Below the pieces are notes generated by a model. That model did not search any database and was not told where the DNA came from. It saw only the letters and a program-made list of their open reading frames with translations. From contig NC_135559.1 in assembly GCF_964340395.1 (NCBI RefSeq), positions 19,166,650-19,230,649 on the forward strand: a stretch of DNA of 64,000 nucleotides, read 5' to 3'. This DNA comes from Glandiceps talaboti (Eukaryota > Hemichordata > Enteropneusta > Spengelidae). The position numbers were made by a program, and so were the translations under genes. This document shows, piece after piece, positions 44,228 through 56,510 of the stretch (position 1 is the first letter of the stretch; every line of letters begins with the position of its first letter).

Positions 44228-44986
44228 TGAAATAAAAAGAAAACAAAAGAAATGGTAATTGACTTTAGTAGATCTAGAAGGGAAGTTAAAGCACTTGAAA
44301 TTAACTCTGAGGTTGTAGAACGTGTTTCAATATACCGCTACCTAGGAACACTCATTGATGACAAACTTACATTCCAACAGAACACCGATGCTGTATATAA
44401 GAAATGCCAACAGCGAATGTACTTATTGCGTAAACTAAGATCACTGAATATTAGACCAGATATATTGAAAGCATTCTACTCTAGCCACATTGAGAGTGTA
44501 GTTACCTTTTCGTTTCTAAGCTGGTTTGGAGGGTTGACTGTTTCAAATGTTAACAAATTACAGACAGTTGTCAATACCTGTACTAAAATATGTGGAACTG
44601 AATGTAAAAGCCTGAAATCATTATATGGAAAACGAGCACTTGTTAAAGCCACAAAAATTACCAATGACCCTTCCCATGCCTTAGTTCAGTATTTTGATAT
44701 GCTTCCCTCGGGTCGCAGGTATCGAATTTTATCCTTGAGAACACGTCGTGCTCGGCTCAGTTACGTACCTTCTGCCATCAGAATACTTAACCAGAGAATG
44801 TAAGAAGTAAAGGAATGTGAATGTTTTTATGTAGTCTTTTACACAGTTTTTATTGTCTTCGTACTTTTGTTGTTCTTAGTACTACTTTAATGTGTAAGAT
44901 TATATGTATGCTTTTCTGTGTTGTTGCAAGACAAATTTCCCCGTGAGGGATAATAAAGTAATAATAATAATAATAATAATAATAAA
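44228..44986 (+). pseudogene. L2-type LINE, 5'-truncated, RT C-terminus and 3' tail
   Basis: Open from KKKTKEMVIDFSRSR through YRYLGTLIDDKLTFQQN, KKCQQRMYLLRKLRSLNI, FYSSHIESVVTFSFLSWFG and ICGTECKSL to a stop at 44803. It then ends in the classic L2 tail (ACAAATTTCCCCGTGAGGGA, ATAATAAAGT, ATA repeats). The paralogous site near 56400 lacks it, so insertion followed the II-D/II-E duplication. The 183 codons are intact but lack the catalytic domains. Confidence 0.88.
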
Positions 44987-45150
44987 AACCCATTTAGGAA
45001 TACCGATATTTATATATTTAGTGGATCTGACCACAATCTGTCGACTTTACCAATCTAAACCACACATGTAGCCACATGACGTCACGTATTCTCATACAAT
45101 GAGATCACAGACACAAGTTGTTTGTCACAATATTGTAAAAATGTCACATG

Positions 45151-45180
45151 CCTCAGACCATCTTTTTTAGTGGTCTGAGG
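45151..45180. repeat. Perfect 10-bp-stem palindrome CCTCAGACCA/TGGTCTGAGG
   Basis: A hairpin-forming sequence with a 10-nt T-rich loop. The arm TAGTGGTCTGAG also occurs at 9228-9239 (there too as a hairpin) and 31269-31280, and with one change at about 15160 and 44173. Confidence 0.7.
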
Positions 45181-45411
45181 TAAAACTGTTCACATCTGTT
45201 TTGCTGTCATGTAATATCAATAGTATAACAGATTAGCTTTGGAGTGTCTGTCAAACTCTCTCACAAGTACATAAAACAAGAATGATTACATGGGGTATGT
45301 ATCTTTCAACTTAGGGGTAAACCATTTGATTTCTGAGGAGGGGAGGGGAGCTGGGGGATTTTGAACTCCACAACAACTTTTTCTTTCAATCACCATGACA
45401 ACAATTTTTTT

Positions 45412-45460
45412 TAGCACAACTGTACTTCTTAGGTTCAGTAGTGCTATAGGTATGGCAAAG

Positions 45461-45493
<33 letters not shown>

Positions 45494-47309
45494 GGTGTCT
45501 GGCTGTGTGTGTGTTTGTGTAACAGCAGTCAAAATCACTAGACCGGTTGCCATGATGTTTAGTGGGTAAATTACCCTGGATGTCTAGTTGGGAAATTGTT
45601 CAAATCAAAATGATCTTACCACAATGTGTGATTTGGGGAAAAATGGTTTTGGTAAAAAAACTTAAACTCAAAAACTACTGGCCAGACCGGTCTGGAACTT
45701 GGTTTGAACATTCTTAGGGGTGTTTAGATTAAGAATTATTCATGAGATGGAAATCTCAGTGCGATATGCAAATTAGGTACAAAAAGTGTCTTTTTTGGTC
45801 AAAAATCTTTAATTGCAAAACTATTGAGTAGATTGGGCTGAAACTTGGTGGGAACATTTTGGGGTGTTTAGATTAAAAATTGTTAATATCTTGATGATCC
45901 CATCAGTTGTATGCAAATTAGGTCTAAAATTGTGTCCGTTTGGTCAAAAATCTTTAATTCCAAAATTAATGAGCAGATGTGGCTGAAATTAATGGGGATG
46001 CATCTGGGGGATGTGTAGATGAAGGTGAATTCACAACATGATGACCCCATCGGCAATATGCAAATTGGGATCTAAAAGCTCAATTTTGGTCAAAACATAT
46101 TTTGAAAACTACATGGGGAATGGGGCTGAATCTTGGTGGGGATGCTTCTGGAATTGTTATTCTGCAGTTATTGTTCAAAATATATTGACCCTAGCATTGT
46201 AGCAAAACATACTGGCCCTAGCAAAGCAACCATGACATGCCCTTAGCAACAGTGAAATGATGATGCATATTATAAAGATAACCACAGGGATGCATAGCAG
46301 GTAAATGAATACAGTTTTTTAAAATGTATGTAAATATCCCTAGTAACAAGACCACGCCCATGGAAACAGCCAAGTTACGGTTCATATTGCAAAGATGAAA
46401 ATTAGGAAGGGTAGCAAAGTGACCAAAGATTCCAAAAATATGTGCAAATATGCCTAACAACAAGAGCACACCCATAGCAACAGCCTAAAGAATAAAGATG
46501 AAGTACATTTTTTTAAAGATAGTAACAGACATTAATAGGCAAGTGAATAAACATTTTTTGAAATATATGCTTTAAATTAGATTTCTTCATGACATGATGA
46601 TTCCATCAGTAATATGCAAATTATGCCTAAAAGTTTGTCATTTTGGTCAAAAATCTTCATTCCAAAACTACTCAAAAGATTGAGCTGAAATTTGATGGGG
46701 ATGCATTTAGGGGTGTGTAGATGAAGAAAAGGCATATAATGATATCATAAGCGATATGCAAATTAGGTAAAAAAATGTGAATTTTGGTCAAAAACATATT
46801 TCAAAAAGTACTTCGTCAAATGGTGAGATATTTCAAGAAGTGTTGTTCTGCAGATATTCTTCAAAACATTTTTACACAATTGGCCCTAGCAACCATGACC
46901 ATGCCCTTAGCAACAACCAAATGCCAGTATGTTTAGCTGAAATAACTTTTGGTAGGCAAGTTAGTAACATTCAGTGAAATGTATGCAAACATCTCTAGAA
47001 ACCATGACCACACCCATAGCAACAGCGAAATGATTGCATATATTGCAAAGATAGGGATTCATAGACAAGTGAACGAACATTCACAAATGTATGCAAATAT
47101 ATCTAGCAACAGGATCACACCCATAGCAACAACCAAATGATTGCATATATTGCAAATATAACAACAGGACTGGATAGGCAACTGGATAAATATTCAGCAA
47201 ATGAACACCTATACCTAGCATGGATAAGCATATGGATAAATATTTTTAAAAACTACACAGTTGCGCTACAGTGCCATTGGCGCTATTTTAAAAAACTACA
47301 GTTGTGCTA
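45412..47309 (+). mobile_element. TAGCACAACTGTA element with two tandem-repeat types
   Basis: 13-bp inverted ends TAGCACAACTGTA at 45412-45424 and 47297-47309. After a (GTCT)n start, ~150-bp units (ATATGCAAATTAGG, TTGGTCAAAAATCTTTAATT) alternate with ~108-115-bp units (AACAGCCAAATGATTGCATA, ACCACGCCCATAGC) in blocks X-Y-X-Y. No protein is encoded; the ORFs are repeat-derived. Related pieces occur at 28253-29790, 50724-51700, 57241-58045, 62684-63660 and 8804-8816. Confidence 0.65.
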
Positions 47310-48049
47310 CAACACCATTGCCATTATTTGTAAAATCTGAAACCTACAGACAAGATTGGAGTGATGCGAACAGAAAATAATGACTTACAAATCTTGCCTG
47401 GAAATATCAAACATGGTTTGTGAGAGTATGTAAATGTATTCCACTGATGCTGTGTACTGTCCGATACAACCGTGACTCTGAGTAGTAGCAAGTTACTACA
47501 ACAGCCATAAGTTGGGTACAACAAGTCGAGATTGGCCGATTCATGCCAGTTCACCTGAGATAAATGTAATTTTATTCTCAATCTGTAGTTATTGAAGTAA
47601 TGTTTGTAATAATTTTCTTGATTTTATTAGGAATTCTATGCGGGCTGAAAACTAGCAATAAGTACAACCTTTTAGCACAGTGTTCTCTGGGTGCAGGACT
47701 CCGGAACTTCGGGACTGTGTTCATGGCACCCCATGTTACTCCTTGGGTTGCCCGTATATCCAATCAATCTTTCCTTCATGTTTTATTGTTCAAATGTTGG
47801 TTATCCTAGTGGTTTTAACTTTTACACTGGTCTTTTGAATCAACTGACTGCTCAATGTATGGATCATCATTACTCATGAATATGTATTACTAAGCTGAAA
47901 TAACACTTTCATAGCCCTAAGTAACCAGAGCTTTATTTCACAGTGTCACAGAAGAAATAACAGTTCTCATTTGTGAGAGTGATCTGTGTTTTCCTCTTTC
48001 CATGTATATAAACATTACCAATTTATCCTGATTTTGTCATATCTTACAG
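47310..48049 (+). other. Gene D intron end, with acceptor at 48049
   Basis: No gene. The last part is a clear branch and pyrimidine region ending TCATATCTTACAG at 48049. The same acceptor with near-identical following exon occurs at 60082. Confidence 0.6.
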
Positions 48050-48229
48050 TGATACTACAATTGCACTCTGGTTGGAAGCAAATTACACCATGCTGTGTCA
48101 TTTGTAAAGTAGACAACAGTGAAGAGTTTGGATATCAGAGCCAGTCAAGTCTGAGATAGGGATAGAAATCAGGACCAATCACACTTCAGTATCACTGGTC
48201 AGCAAACATACCTGAAGAGAACAGTAAAG
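48050..48229 (+). other. 5' UTR part of gene D exon 2
   Basis: Follows the acceptor and precedes the ATG at 48230. Strongly conserved at 60083-60262 in the E copy (for example AAAGTAGACAACAGTGAAGA). Short upstream ATGs exist but no conserved frame. Confidence 0.6.
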
Positions 48230-50122
48230 ATGAGTGACCACAACCCTATGTATGAAAAAACATTTGCTGTTAAATCGGATGAAACACTGCATGAAAGTGA
48301 TGTCTGTGGAATGAAATTCAGCCTTCAAGTAGGTGTGCCAAACTTAAACAGAACCAAATCTTGTGATCGGCCACATAAATGTGATGTCTGTGGAAAGAAT
48401 TTTAAAGATAACAAAAACCTAACTGTCCACATGAGGATGCATACAGGAGAAAAGCCACACAAATGTGATGTTTGTGGAAAAGCCTACACCCACAAGGGAA
48501 AGCTTAACTATCATAAGAAATCCCATGGTGAACGACAGTACAAATGCGACATTTGTGGAATGGCTTTCGCATTGAAAGGAAGTATGGTTCACCATAAACA
48601 CGGCCATACTGGTGAAAAGAACTATAAATGTGATGTTTGTGGAAAATTATTCATTCGGAAAGATACCCTTGACACCCACAAACGAATTCATACAGGAGAA
48701 CGGCCATACAAATGTGATGTGTGTGGAAAATCATTCACTCAGAGAGGACACCTGGCTGTTCATGAACCAATCCACAGTAGCGAACGCCCATACAAATGTG
48801 ATATTTGTGGAACAGCTTTTAAACTGAAAATACATATGGACAATCATACACAAATTCATAGTGATGAAAGGAAATATCATTGTGGTGTCTGTGGAAAAAA
48901 TTTCCGCCAGAAAGAATCGCTTAGTGCCCATAGAAGAATACATACTGGTAAACGACCATACAAATGTGATATTTGTGGGTATTCATTTTCTCGGTCAAGC
49001 CACTTAGCCAGTCACAAAAGAATCCACAGTGGTGAAAAACCATACGCATGTGATGTTTGTGGAAAGTGTTTCAATTGGAGAAAAGAATGTGACATCCATA
49101 GGAGAATCCATACTGGTGAACGGCCATTCAAATGTGATGTGTGTGGAAAATCATTCATTCGCAAAGGAGACCTGAAAAAACATGGAACAATGCATGCAGA
49201 TGGAAAGCCACATACATGCAGTGTTTGTGGAAAAGCTTTCAGACAGAAAGGAGGTTTGACTAAACATAAAATAATCCATACTGGTGAAAAACCATACAAA
49301 TGTGATGTATGTGAGAAATCGTTCCCTCGGAAAGGAGAGTTACTTGAGCATGGCAAACTCCACACTGGTGATAAACCATACACTTGTGATGTTTGTGGAA
49401 AAGCATTCCATGTAGAAAGATCCCTGAAGCGCCATAGAATACTCCATGAAAACCCACACAAATGTGATACATGTGGAAAATTGTTCACTGCTAGTGCAGA
49501 GCTTAACACCCATGAAAGAATTCATTCTGGTGAAAAGCCATATAAATGTGATGTTTGTGGAAAAACCTTCAGTCAGAAATCAAGTTTGAATGAACATACA
49601 AGAATTCATACTGGAGAAAAACCACACAAATGTAATATATGTGGAAAATCATTCACTCGAAAAAGTGACCTTACAAGCCATGAAACAATCCACACCATTG
49701 TCAAGCCATATACATGTGATATTTGTGGTAAAGCATTTCATGGAAAAGACAATCTTGCCAAACATACAAAAACGCACTCAGGTGAACGGTCATACAAATG
49801 TGATGTGTGTGGAAAATCATTCACTTCAAAAAGATCAATTCAAATCCATGGAACACTTCACACTGATGAAAAACCATATGCATGTGATGTTTGTGAAAAG
49901 GCTTTTAGTCATAAACACTATTTGCGCCAACATAGCAAAATCCATACTGGTGAACGACCTTACAAATGTGATGTGTGTGGAAAATCTTTCACCCAAAGAG
50001 GAGGCCTAAAGGTTCATAGCAAACTCCATACTGGTGAAAAGCCCTATATATGTGACATTTGCGGAAAAGCATTCAATCGAAGAGGAAACATGGCTACCCA
50101 TAGAAAAAGACATAGTAATTGA
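48230..50122 (+). CDS. C2H2 zinc-finger protein D (21 fingers)
   Basis: 630 codons from the ATG at 48230 (context GTAAAGATGAGT), in a single exon after the acceptor at 48049. The N-terminal ~50 residues have no recognised domain and include a finger remnant ([10 protein letters not shown]). Twenty-one C2H2 fingers of CDVCGKSF type then fill the protein to its end, mostly with the classical TGE(K/R)P linker. Exceptions are [18 protein letters not shown] and a short HENP before finger 14. Finger 9 has Cys in place of the core Leu (WRKECDIH). The helix contact positions differ between nearly all fingers, unlike the homogeneous array of gene B, so the array is older. Probably a nuclear DNA-binding regulator; no effector domain seen. 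Paralogue E is broken, so D is the only intact member of its subfamily here. Confidence 0.95.
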   Translation: MSDHNPMYEKTFAVKSDETLHESDVCGMKFSLQVGVPNLNRTKSCDRPHKCDVCGKNFKDNKNLTVHMRMHTGEKPHKCDVCGKAYTHKGKLNYHKKSHGERQYKCDICGMAFALKGSMVHHKHGHTGEKNYKCDVCGKLFIRKDTLDTHKRIHTGERPYKCDVCGKSFTQRGHLAVHEPIHSSERPYKCDICGTAFKLKIHMDNHTQIHSDERKYHCGVCGKNFRQKESLSAHRRIHTGKRPYKCDICGYSFSRSSHLASHKRIHSGEKPYACDVCGKCFNWRKECDIHRRIHTGERPFKCDVCGKSFIRKGDLKKHGTMHADGKPHTCSVCGKAFRQKGGLTKHKIIHTGEKPYKCDVCEKSFPRKGELLEHGKLHTGDKPYTCDVCGKAFHVERSLKRHRILHENPHKCDTCGKLFTASAELNTHERIHSGEKPYKCDVCGKTFSQKSSLNEHTRIHTGEKPHKCNICGKSFTRKSDLTSHETIHTIVKPYTCDICGKAFHGKDNLAKHTKTHSGERSYKCDVCGKSFTSKRSIQIHGTLHTDEKPYACDVCEKAFSHKHYLRQHSKIHTGERPYKCDVCGKSFTQRGGLKVHSKLHTGEKPYICDICGKAFNRRGNMATHRKRHSN

Positions 50123-52045
50123 CAATTTGGGAAATGTGAGTGATGCATTTGGAAGACAGGCCTAGAGAAACAATCCAACTTGAAACTATTATTTGCCAAG
50201 ACAGCATTGTTATTGCATGATCCTTTTAGCTACCCTGAATTTGAAAATACCCTTAAAATGAAGAGGAGAAGGGCTGAGTTAGAAGTAAATATGAAGTGTA
50301 TATTAAACATGGGTTGAACAGAAGTCAACTGTTTTGAACAATGAGTAAATATATGAACAGAATTGCCAATGACAATGGAGCTCAGGACATTCCACATGTA
50401 AGGTTACATTTGTAAGTGGGCAACCTAGATTGTGTAAAGTGAAGGCTAACTTTGGCACAGCCATTGATGATTGCAATACATGAAGCAGTGAACACATTGT
50501 GTGTAAAAGAAATCTTTGTTGCTGTAAAAGAACATTGCAGCAGTGAGTAGACCTGCTTTGATTAACGGATAGTGACTAATGAAACAGAAAAGTTTCAAAA
50601 ACATGGAAAATGAGTGGTAACTTTGTGTCTACTGTCTTTATGTTGAGATACTACACTATTCTGACCCTCACTTTTGGGTGCCAAAACAGTTTGTGAAAAG
50701 TACCCCTAGTATCCAAACCATTTTAGCACAATTGAACTAGGTTCAGTAGGGCTATAGGCATCGAGAAATGTGTGTGTGTGTGTGTGTGTAAATGACTTAA
50801 AGGGAAAGAAAAGCCAGGCCAATTGGCTTGCTATTTGGTGGGGACATTACTTAGGGTGTCTAGATGGGAAATTGTTCAAATGAAAGCGATCACATCAGAG
50901 GTGTGCTTTGGGTTTCCAAAAACATGATTTGTTGTGTTAAAAGATGGTTTGACTCAGCCCAGAAATGAAATGAAAGGTTTTTGTTTTATTGATGCAATGA
51001 AACCATTACATCTTTTATGGGTTACTTCACATGCCAATGTCAATGGCATAAAGATTAACATGTGTTTGGGGTAGCTTGGAAAACAGTTTTTAGCACAGTT
51101 GAATTAAATCATAGACAGTGTCTATGATTAAAATGTGTCCATTTAAATGCATTATCCTTAAAAAAGTTTGTACGAAGAATAAGAAGTCACACATTTTACG
51201 GTGAAAGAAAAATAGAGTCAAATTAAGACTATCGTAATAATACTATGTTTGGCATGTTAAATTTTCTGCACAGACTGATTGCCATTATATTTGGTGGGTG
51301 TATTACCTTAGATGTCTAGTTAGGAAATTGTTTAAATCAAAATGATCTTACCACCAGTGTGTGATTTGGGTCGAAAAATGTGATTTTTGGTCAAAAAATT
51401 TGGTCTGATATTGGTGGTAACATTCTTTTGGGTGTTTAGATTAAGAAATGTTCATGACATGATGATTCCATCAGTGATATGCAAATTAGGGCTAACATGT
51501 GTCTGATTGGTCAAAAATCTTTCAATCTACTGAGTAGATTGTGCTGAAATTTAATAGGGGTTGTATCTGGGATGTATGGATGGAGAAAAGTTAAGGATAT
51601 GATCTCTTTAGTGAGTTGCAAGTTAGGTGTAAAAATGTGAATTTTGGTAAAAACTTATATCTCAAAGAGTACTTGGTCAATGAGACTGAAACTTGGTAAC
51701 CAGACTTTGTAATCACACAAGTACAGTCAAGGCAGCTTGATACACAGTGATGATCACTGTACTGCAGCCTAACAAATCGAACATTTTACTACAGGTGAAC
51801 TATTACCACTGGTTCCATCTGCCACGGGGTCCTTCAATCAGTAACATTAATATGTCATTACTCTGAAATGCAACATTCCATTTCATTTAAACTTGGCACA
51901 CAGCCGAATGTCATCTGGGACATATGCACATCATTGTTTTGTAATATGCAAGTTTTAAGAAATGGCAACTGTATTTGTGATTGAAAATCAATAGTTACGC
52001 CAGAACTCGTCAGTTATTGAAATCAACCTTTATTCTTGTATATTG
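50123..52045 (+). repeat. Gene D 3' flank, duplicated at 62059-64000
   Basis: Nearly identical to the sequence after gene E up to the window edge. Includes a TAGCACAATTG-type element start at 50724 (with (GT)n), ~150-bp units with ATATGCAAATTAGGGC, and a palindrome at 51110-51126. No further gene. Confidence 0.9.
51103..51133. repeat. 17-nt palindrome CATAGACAGTGTCTATG with ATTAAA flanks
   Basis: Palindrome at 51110-51126, flanked by ATTAAAT and ATTAAAA. The same at 63066-63082 in the duplicate, and again at 62245-62261 where the D copy has an empty site. Confidence 0.8.
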
Positions 52046-52169
52046 CAGATTTTTTGTGGCATTGAAATATATACAGAACAAGGGAAATACACATGTGACA
52101 TACATTATTTTGAGTGCTCGTATCACTTCTTAATGGCATGTATGCATGCACATACGTACGTATATACAT

Positions 52170-52248
52170 GTATGCATGTGTATGTATGTATGTATGTATG
52201 TATGTATGTATGTATGTATGTATGTATGTATGTATGTATGTATGTATG
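52170..52248. repeat. (ATGT)n microsatellite
   Basis: About 19 ATGT units. A second run lies at 52673-52735, ending in (GT)n. ORFs are artefacts. Confidence 0.97.
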
Positions 52249-52254
52249 TTTGAT

Positions 52255-52668
52255 AGAATAGCTGTTACAAAATTAAGGATTTTAAACCATATATTGCCAA
52301 TTGAAACTGGCCGTCACAACAACATTGAAAGGAAACAGTGATTATGCACTTTGTGTAGTTCGAGTATTGGAGATGAATTTCACTGTGCATTACTGTGTAA
52401 AAATGAAATAATGAAGAAGTTAAGAGATGAACACTTGGACATTTTATTTAGTTTACAGTCGCAGTTACTTAAATTTGATAATCACTCTATTTAAGGACAT
52501 TTTTTCATTTGTAGATGATATTCTAGCAAGTGTCACAGCTAGATATCTCGGTGATATACTTAATATTTTCAAGCCTATGTAAACATCAGTGTTTCTTTTG
52601 GTATATTTCCTTGCCAATGTCACTTCCTGTGTACACGGCTTAATAAATAAATAAATAAATAAATAAAT
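52255..52668 (+). pseudogene. LINE 3'-end fragment
   Basis: Encodes [16 protein letters not shown], a stop, LCTLCSSSIGDEFHCALLC and KLRDEHLDILF. This is the Cys-rich end of LINE ORF2 proteins (CxLC...IGDExHxLxxC). It ends in an (AAAT)n tail at 52640-52668. 5'-truncated, with stops. Confidence 0.65.
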
Positions 52669-52671
52669 ACA

Positions 52672-52702
<31 letters not shown>

Positions 52703-52759
52703 TGTATGTATGTATGTATGTATGTATGTATGTATGTGTGTGTGTGTGTGTTCCCACAG

Positions 52760-52945
52760 GGAGCCCAGGCTCAGCTAGTCGAACTAAATGAACTAAATAG
52801 AAGTAGAACTGAGTTTGTACTCATCGGAACCAGACATCAACTTGCCAAGTTTAGTTTTGACCATATGTCACAGCTGGACATGATAGAATCAAAATAGTCG
52901 ATAATGTTCGAAGCCTTGGTGGTTGGTTAGATTGGTTTGCCCCTC
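52760..52945 (+). pseudogene. LINE RT fragment (LNRSRTEFVLIGTRHQLAK)
   Basis: Encodes LNRSRTEFVLIGTRHQLAK and, after a frame change, DRIKIVDNVRSLGGWLDWF. This matches the NxxKTEFxLIGSxxQLxK to VRNLGxWxD segment of CR1-group RTs. Only about 60 codons remain. Confidence 0.65.
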
Positions 52946-53119
52946 CCGTACCCACCCCACTTGGCTCCCTCAAACTTTGATTCAGCAAATACCCACTTTT
53001 ACATATGGTAATACTTTGGGAATAAGCTGCATTCATTGTTACGCCTTCCTCTTGAAATATGCTACGTCCATAATGTTATAAGGAAATTTAAATTCAAAAT
53101 AAAAAGTTTGATATTGTTT

Positions 53120-53657
53120 GTATGTATGTAAGTATGTATGTATGTATGTATGTATGTATGTATGTATGTATGTATGTATGTATGTATGTATGTATGTATG
53201 TATGTATGTATGTATATGTGTGTGTGTGTGTATGCATGCATGCATGCATGCATGCATGCATGAATGTAATGTAATGTAATGTAATGTAATGTAATGTAAT
53301 GTAATGTATGTATGTATGTATGTATGTATGTATGTATGTATGTATGTATGTATGTATGTATGGGTGTATGTATGTATGTATGTATGTATGTATGTATGTA
53401 TGTATGTATGTATGTATGTATGTATGTATGTGTGTATGTATGTATGTATGTATGTATGTATGTATGTATGTATGTATGTATGTATGTATGTATGTGTGTA
53501 TGTATGTGTGTGTGTGTATGTATGTATGTATGTATGTATGTATGTATGTGTGTATGTATGTGTGTGTGTGTGTATGTGTGTGTATGCATGCATGCATGCA
53601 TGCATGCATACGTATGTATGTATGTATGTATGTATGTATGTATGTATGTATGTATGT
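53120..53657. repeat. Large (TATG)n array with TAATG and GCAT interruptions
   Basis: About 540 bp of TATG units on the plus strand, interrupted by (GCAT)n at 53233-53262, (GTAAT)n at 53267-53306, and GTGTGT segments near 53425, 53495 and 53550. All three frames on both strands stay open, so the MYVC and HTYI ORFs are not genes. Confidence 0.97.
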
Positions 53658-53697
53658 AGCAAGGGTTGGTTATGAAAACAATTGTGTCAAGGAGGGG

Positions 53698-54315
53698 GAT
53701 GTACATAACGCTTATAGATGAACTGGGTGAAAGATGAAATCAGAGGACCATATTTTGTACCGATGAACTAGAATGGGAAGACTATACACAGACGACCAAA
53801 TATACCGAAACGATACAGCTGTGACTTTGAACTACTGACACAATAGTGAACAATAAGGGTATAAATGGTACATTTACCACTGGAACGTTCATCCACATAT
53901 AATCACCTTTGCCTCCTGTGTAAAGATAGGAACAATCAGATAATTGTGTGTGGTGACAAACTTAGGCAAGACATAGAACTTTACCCTCATCTCCCCTAAC
54001 GGTAGAAGTTGACCGTTTTCCACACAGACAAATGTGTGTCTTTAGCACCCTTTCTAGATGGGGGCATACACGTATACACATGTACATAACGCCAACAGAT
54101 GAACTGGGTGCAAGATGAAGTCAGATGGCCATGTTTTGTACCAATGAACTAGAATGGGAAGATTACGTACAGACAAGCAAATAAACCCGAAACGATACAG
54201 CTGTGACATTGAACTACTGACACATTAGTGAACAATAGGGGTAAAATTGAAACATTTACCACTGGAACGTTCATCCACATATAATCACCTTTGCCTCCTG
54301 TGTAAAGATAGGAAC
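53698..54315 (+). repeat. Direct repeat pair, about 240 bp, spaced 385 bp
   Basis: 53698-53936 and 54083-54315 match closely (shared GAACTAGAATGGGAAGA, CGAAACGATACAGCTGTGAC, CACTGGAACGTTCATCCAC). No coding potential recognised. Confidence 0.8.
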
Positions 54316-54774
54316 AACATAAGAATACCACTCCTATAGATTTACGAGCAGCTATGATCAGTGAAGTACCACCGGGACAAATATGTTCAAATTACCAGCA
54401 AGGCTAACATTTATTGGACTTTGACACCCTGGTAAAAGTTTTGACAAATATTCCACTATGTCCAAAGTTCAAACAACAACGTTTACCCTGATTTCCTGTG
54501 GGTGAAAGGTTGGGTAAAGGTGTCACTATGGTAACTATACCCGGGGTGTCAAATACTTCAAACACTTGCAAGTATTTCGCTGGGTTAAGGAGGACAAAAC
54601 ATGTTAAACACTATGGTTTTCCCCCCTGTCACCCCCCCTGGTGAAGATGGGTGACAGTATGGTCTTTCCCAGTAGACAAATATACCCCCCAAAATACTAC
54701 CCACCTTTATCCACCCTGACAGACATGCACAAATGAGACTTTTCGTATAGTGTTACGAAACAACTTCAAGCCAG

Positions 54775-54865
54775 ATAGGGGGTGGGGTCACTCAAATTTT
54801 GTGGATTTTCGAAGCAATTCCTCCGACTACCCCCCCCCCCGTCGTAAATAATGACGGATCCCTTA
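54775..54865 (+). repeat. GTGACCCCC-family repeat
   Basis: GGTCACTCAAATTTTGTGGA, then a C tract and GTCGTAAATAATGACGGATC, the tail seen in other copies. Partly inverted relative to 18610-18735. Confidence 0.6.
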
Positions 54866-55485
54866 TTTGACAAATTGCAATATCTACCAAATAGAGCAGT
54901 GTGCGTTGTTAAAGGTTTGAAGAAATTTGATAGCGTGTCACAATCACTAATTGAGTTGCATCTGCTTCCAGTTAAGACGTGGGTAGAATTCAGTGTCAAT
55001 TTTCTTGTTTTTAAACTCGGTTTTTAAACGGCATGACTCCGGTGTACATTACTGGTATGATTGAGGGAGTTCACAACTTCAATAATAATCTAAGAACAAA
55101 TAGTGGTCACAGTCTCGTTGGTAAACGATCTTGATGTAAGTTGAATGACAGGTTTTTTTTGCTGTATGTACTCCGAGACTATGGAAGTCCATTCCAGAAG
55201 AGTTGGAAGTTTTGATGAAGTGGAGTAATTGAAAAGAGGGTTGAAGACGCACCCTTTTAAACTTTCTTACAACTTGTAACAGTTGATTTTCCCCTTGTAT
55301 GTTTTCTAAACTTTTTTTTTAATTTTTTTTTTTAGAAATTTATCTTAATTTACGAATTTAGCCTCGCATGTATTGGTTGTATTATATGATATGTTTTAAT
55401 GTCTCTTAATTTATTGTGCAGCGCTTTGGAATATTTCTAAAATAGAGGAAGTGCTCTAGAATGAAATAAATGTTCAATAACGAAA
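54866..55485 (+). pseudogene. LINE fragment, RT C-terminus and 3' end
   Basis: Encodes LQYLPNRAVCVVKG, KKFDSVSQSLIELHLLPVKT and VNFLVFKLGF, then a stop. Later RLWKSIPEELEVL appears in another frame. The 3' end has GCGCTTTGGAATATTTC and GAATGAAATAAATG, typical of CR1-group tails. Inactive. Confidence 0.7.
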
Positions 55486-55734
55486 TAGTGTAAGTAGTAG
55501 TCCCAGAAGTCTACAGGTAGGCCATAGAGGTATAGGAATGCCCCCTTATAATTCAATGGGTAGGCTGAGCAGTGAGATGTCTGGGAGAGGTATATTAAGA
55601 CTAACACACGCATCCATTTGACTGTGATCACTGGTCTCATACGTGGAGTAATTGGATCCAAAGTGTCAAATCACAAATCAAGAGCAAAGTAGTTTCAATA
55701 ACCCCTCTCAGACAATCAGAATCTTCAACTACCC

Positions 55735-56510
55735 GTCGCATATCATTTTGTATGCGTGCCCTCCCCCTTCATAAAGTCTGATCCAAGCCTAACTCACAGC
55801 CTGTCTCGATTTCATTCTATACACATGTTCAAGAAGGACGCATCACGTTGTGTAGCTTCTTTTCTGGGTCAAGCTTTGGAGATAAAGCCTTCGTTCACTG
55901 ACAGGTAATGTACGTTTTAAAAAAAAAACCACTTAGTTCTCTTAAACCACAGCCTCCAAGACGCACCGCTTGACATATCAAAGTGTCGCGATAGAAATAT
56001 CAACTCTGCTTGTCAAGAATGACCCATTCGGCGTCATAGTTGTTAATTATAAATTGTTGACATTTGTTGAACATTTTGTGAGTGATGCTCCGGGGAGTGA
56101 TGCACAATCTCTTAGGCTAATATTGTATTCAAGCATGGTCGTCATACAAAATAAGGACATTATTATGTATTTACAAATACACTTCTCGTTTTTAAGTTCA
56201 AACACCGGTGACGGTATTTCTGAGTATCGAAAATATTCAATAATGCCTTTATTTGGTATTACAACCATCCCTGAATAGAACATTAGCTCACAAGTGACAA
56301 TGGAATGATGGATGATCAGTCTATCGTTTGGTTTGACTACGGGCGTAATCGAATAACTCTAGATGTAATGTGAGTATACCATCAGTGGTGATCAATCAAC
56401 CAACATAGAACTGTATGTCAAAACCCATTTACGAGTATAGTCAGATAGTGGCATGGTGACTTTGCCGACGTAATCAATCTAAACCACACATGTAGTTACA
56501 TCACGAGCTC
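55735..56510 (+). repeat. Segmental duplication block II-E, 5' part
   Basis: Homologous to 43145-45090 but without the L2 and with one minisatellite unit. Shared blocks: GCCTAACTCACAGC, AACCACAGCCTCCAA, ATGACCCATTCG, CAATCTAAACCACACATGTAG. Confidence 0.8.
55750..55904 (+). promoter_or_regulatory. Candidate promoter/first exon of locus E
   Basis: TATA-like CTTCATAAAG precedes the conserved AACTCACAGCC block, and the exon ends at a good donor ACTGACAG|GTAATG (55904/55905). Splicing to the acceptor at 60082 gives a 4.2-kb intron. The donor is intact here although the coding region downstream is broken; in D the reverse holds. Confidence 0.4.

Larger units (their letters stand above)
43145..45090 (+). 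repeat. Segmental duplication block II-D, 5' part
   Basis: Homologous in order to 55735-56510: promoter-like start, AACCACACAGCCTCCAA block, CGACCCATTCG block, and an end with CAATCTAAACCACACATGTAG. It is longer because of a minisatellite (43425-43590) and an L2 insertion (44228-44986). With 48000-52040 it forms the D unit of a tandem duplication whose other copy is the E unit. Confidence 0.8.

Noticed and set aside
49012-49509. 165-codon minus-strand ORF within gene D
   Set aside because: Antisense of the finger array, same periodicity as the genuine frame.
53039-53721. Several 115-214-codon ORFs on both strands
   Set aside because: Pure translations of the (TATG)n microsatellite ([16 protein letters not shown]).
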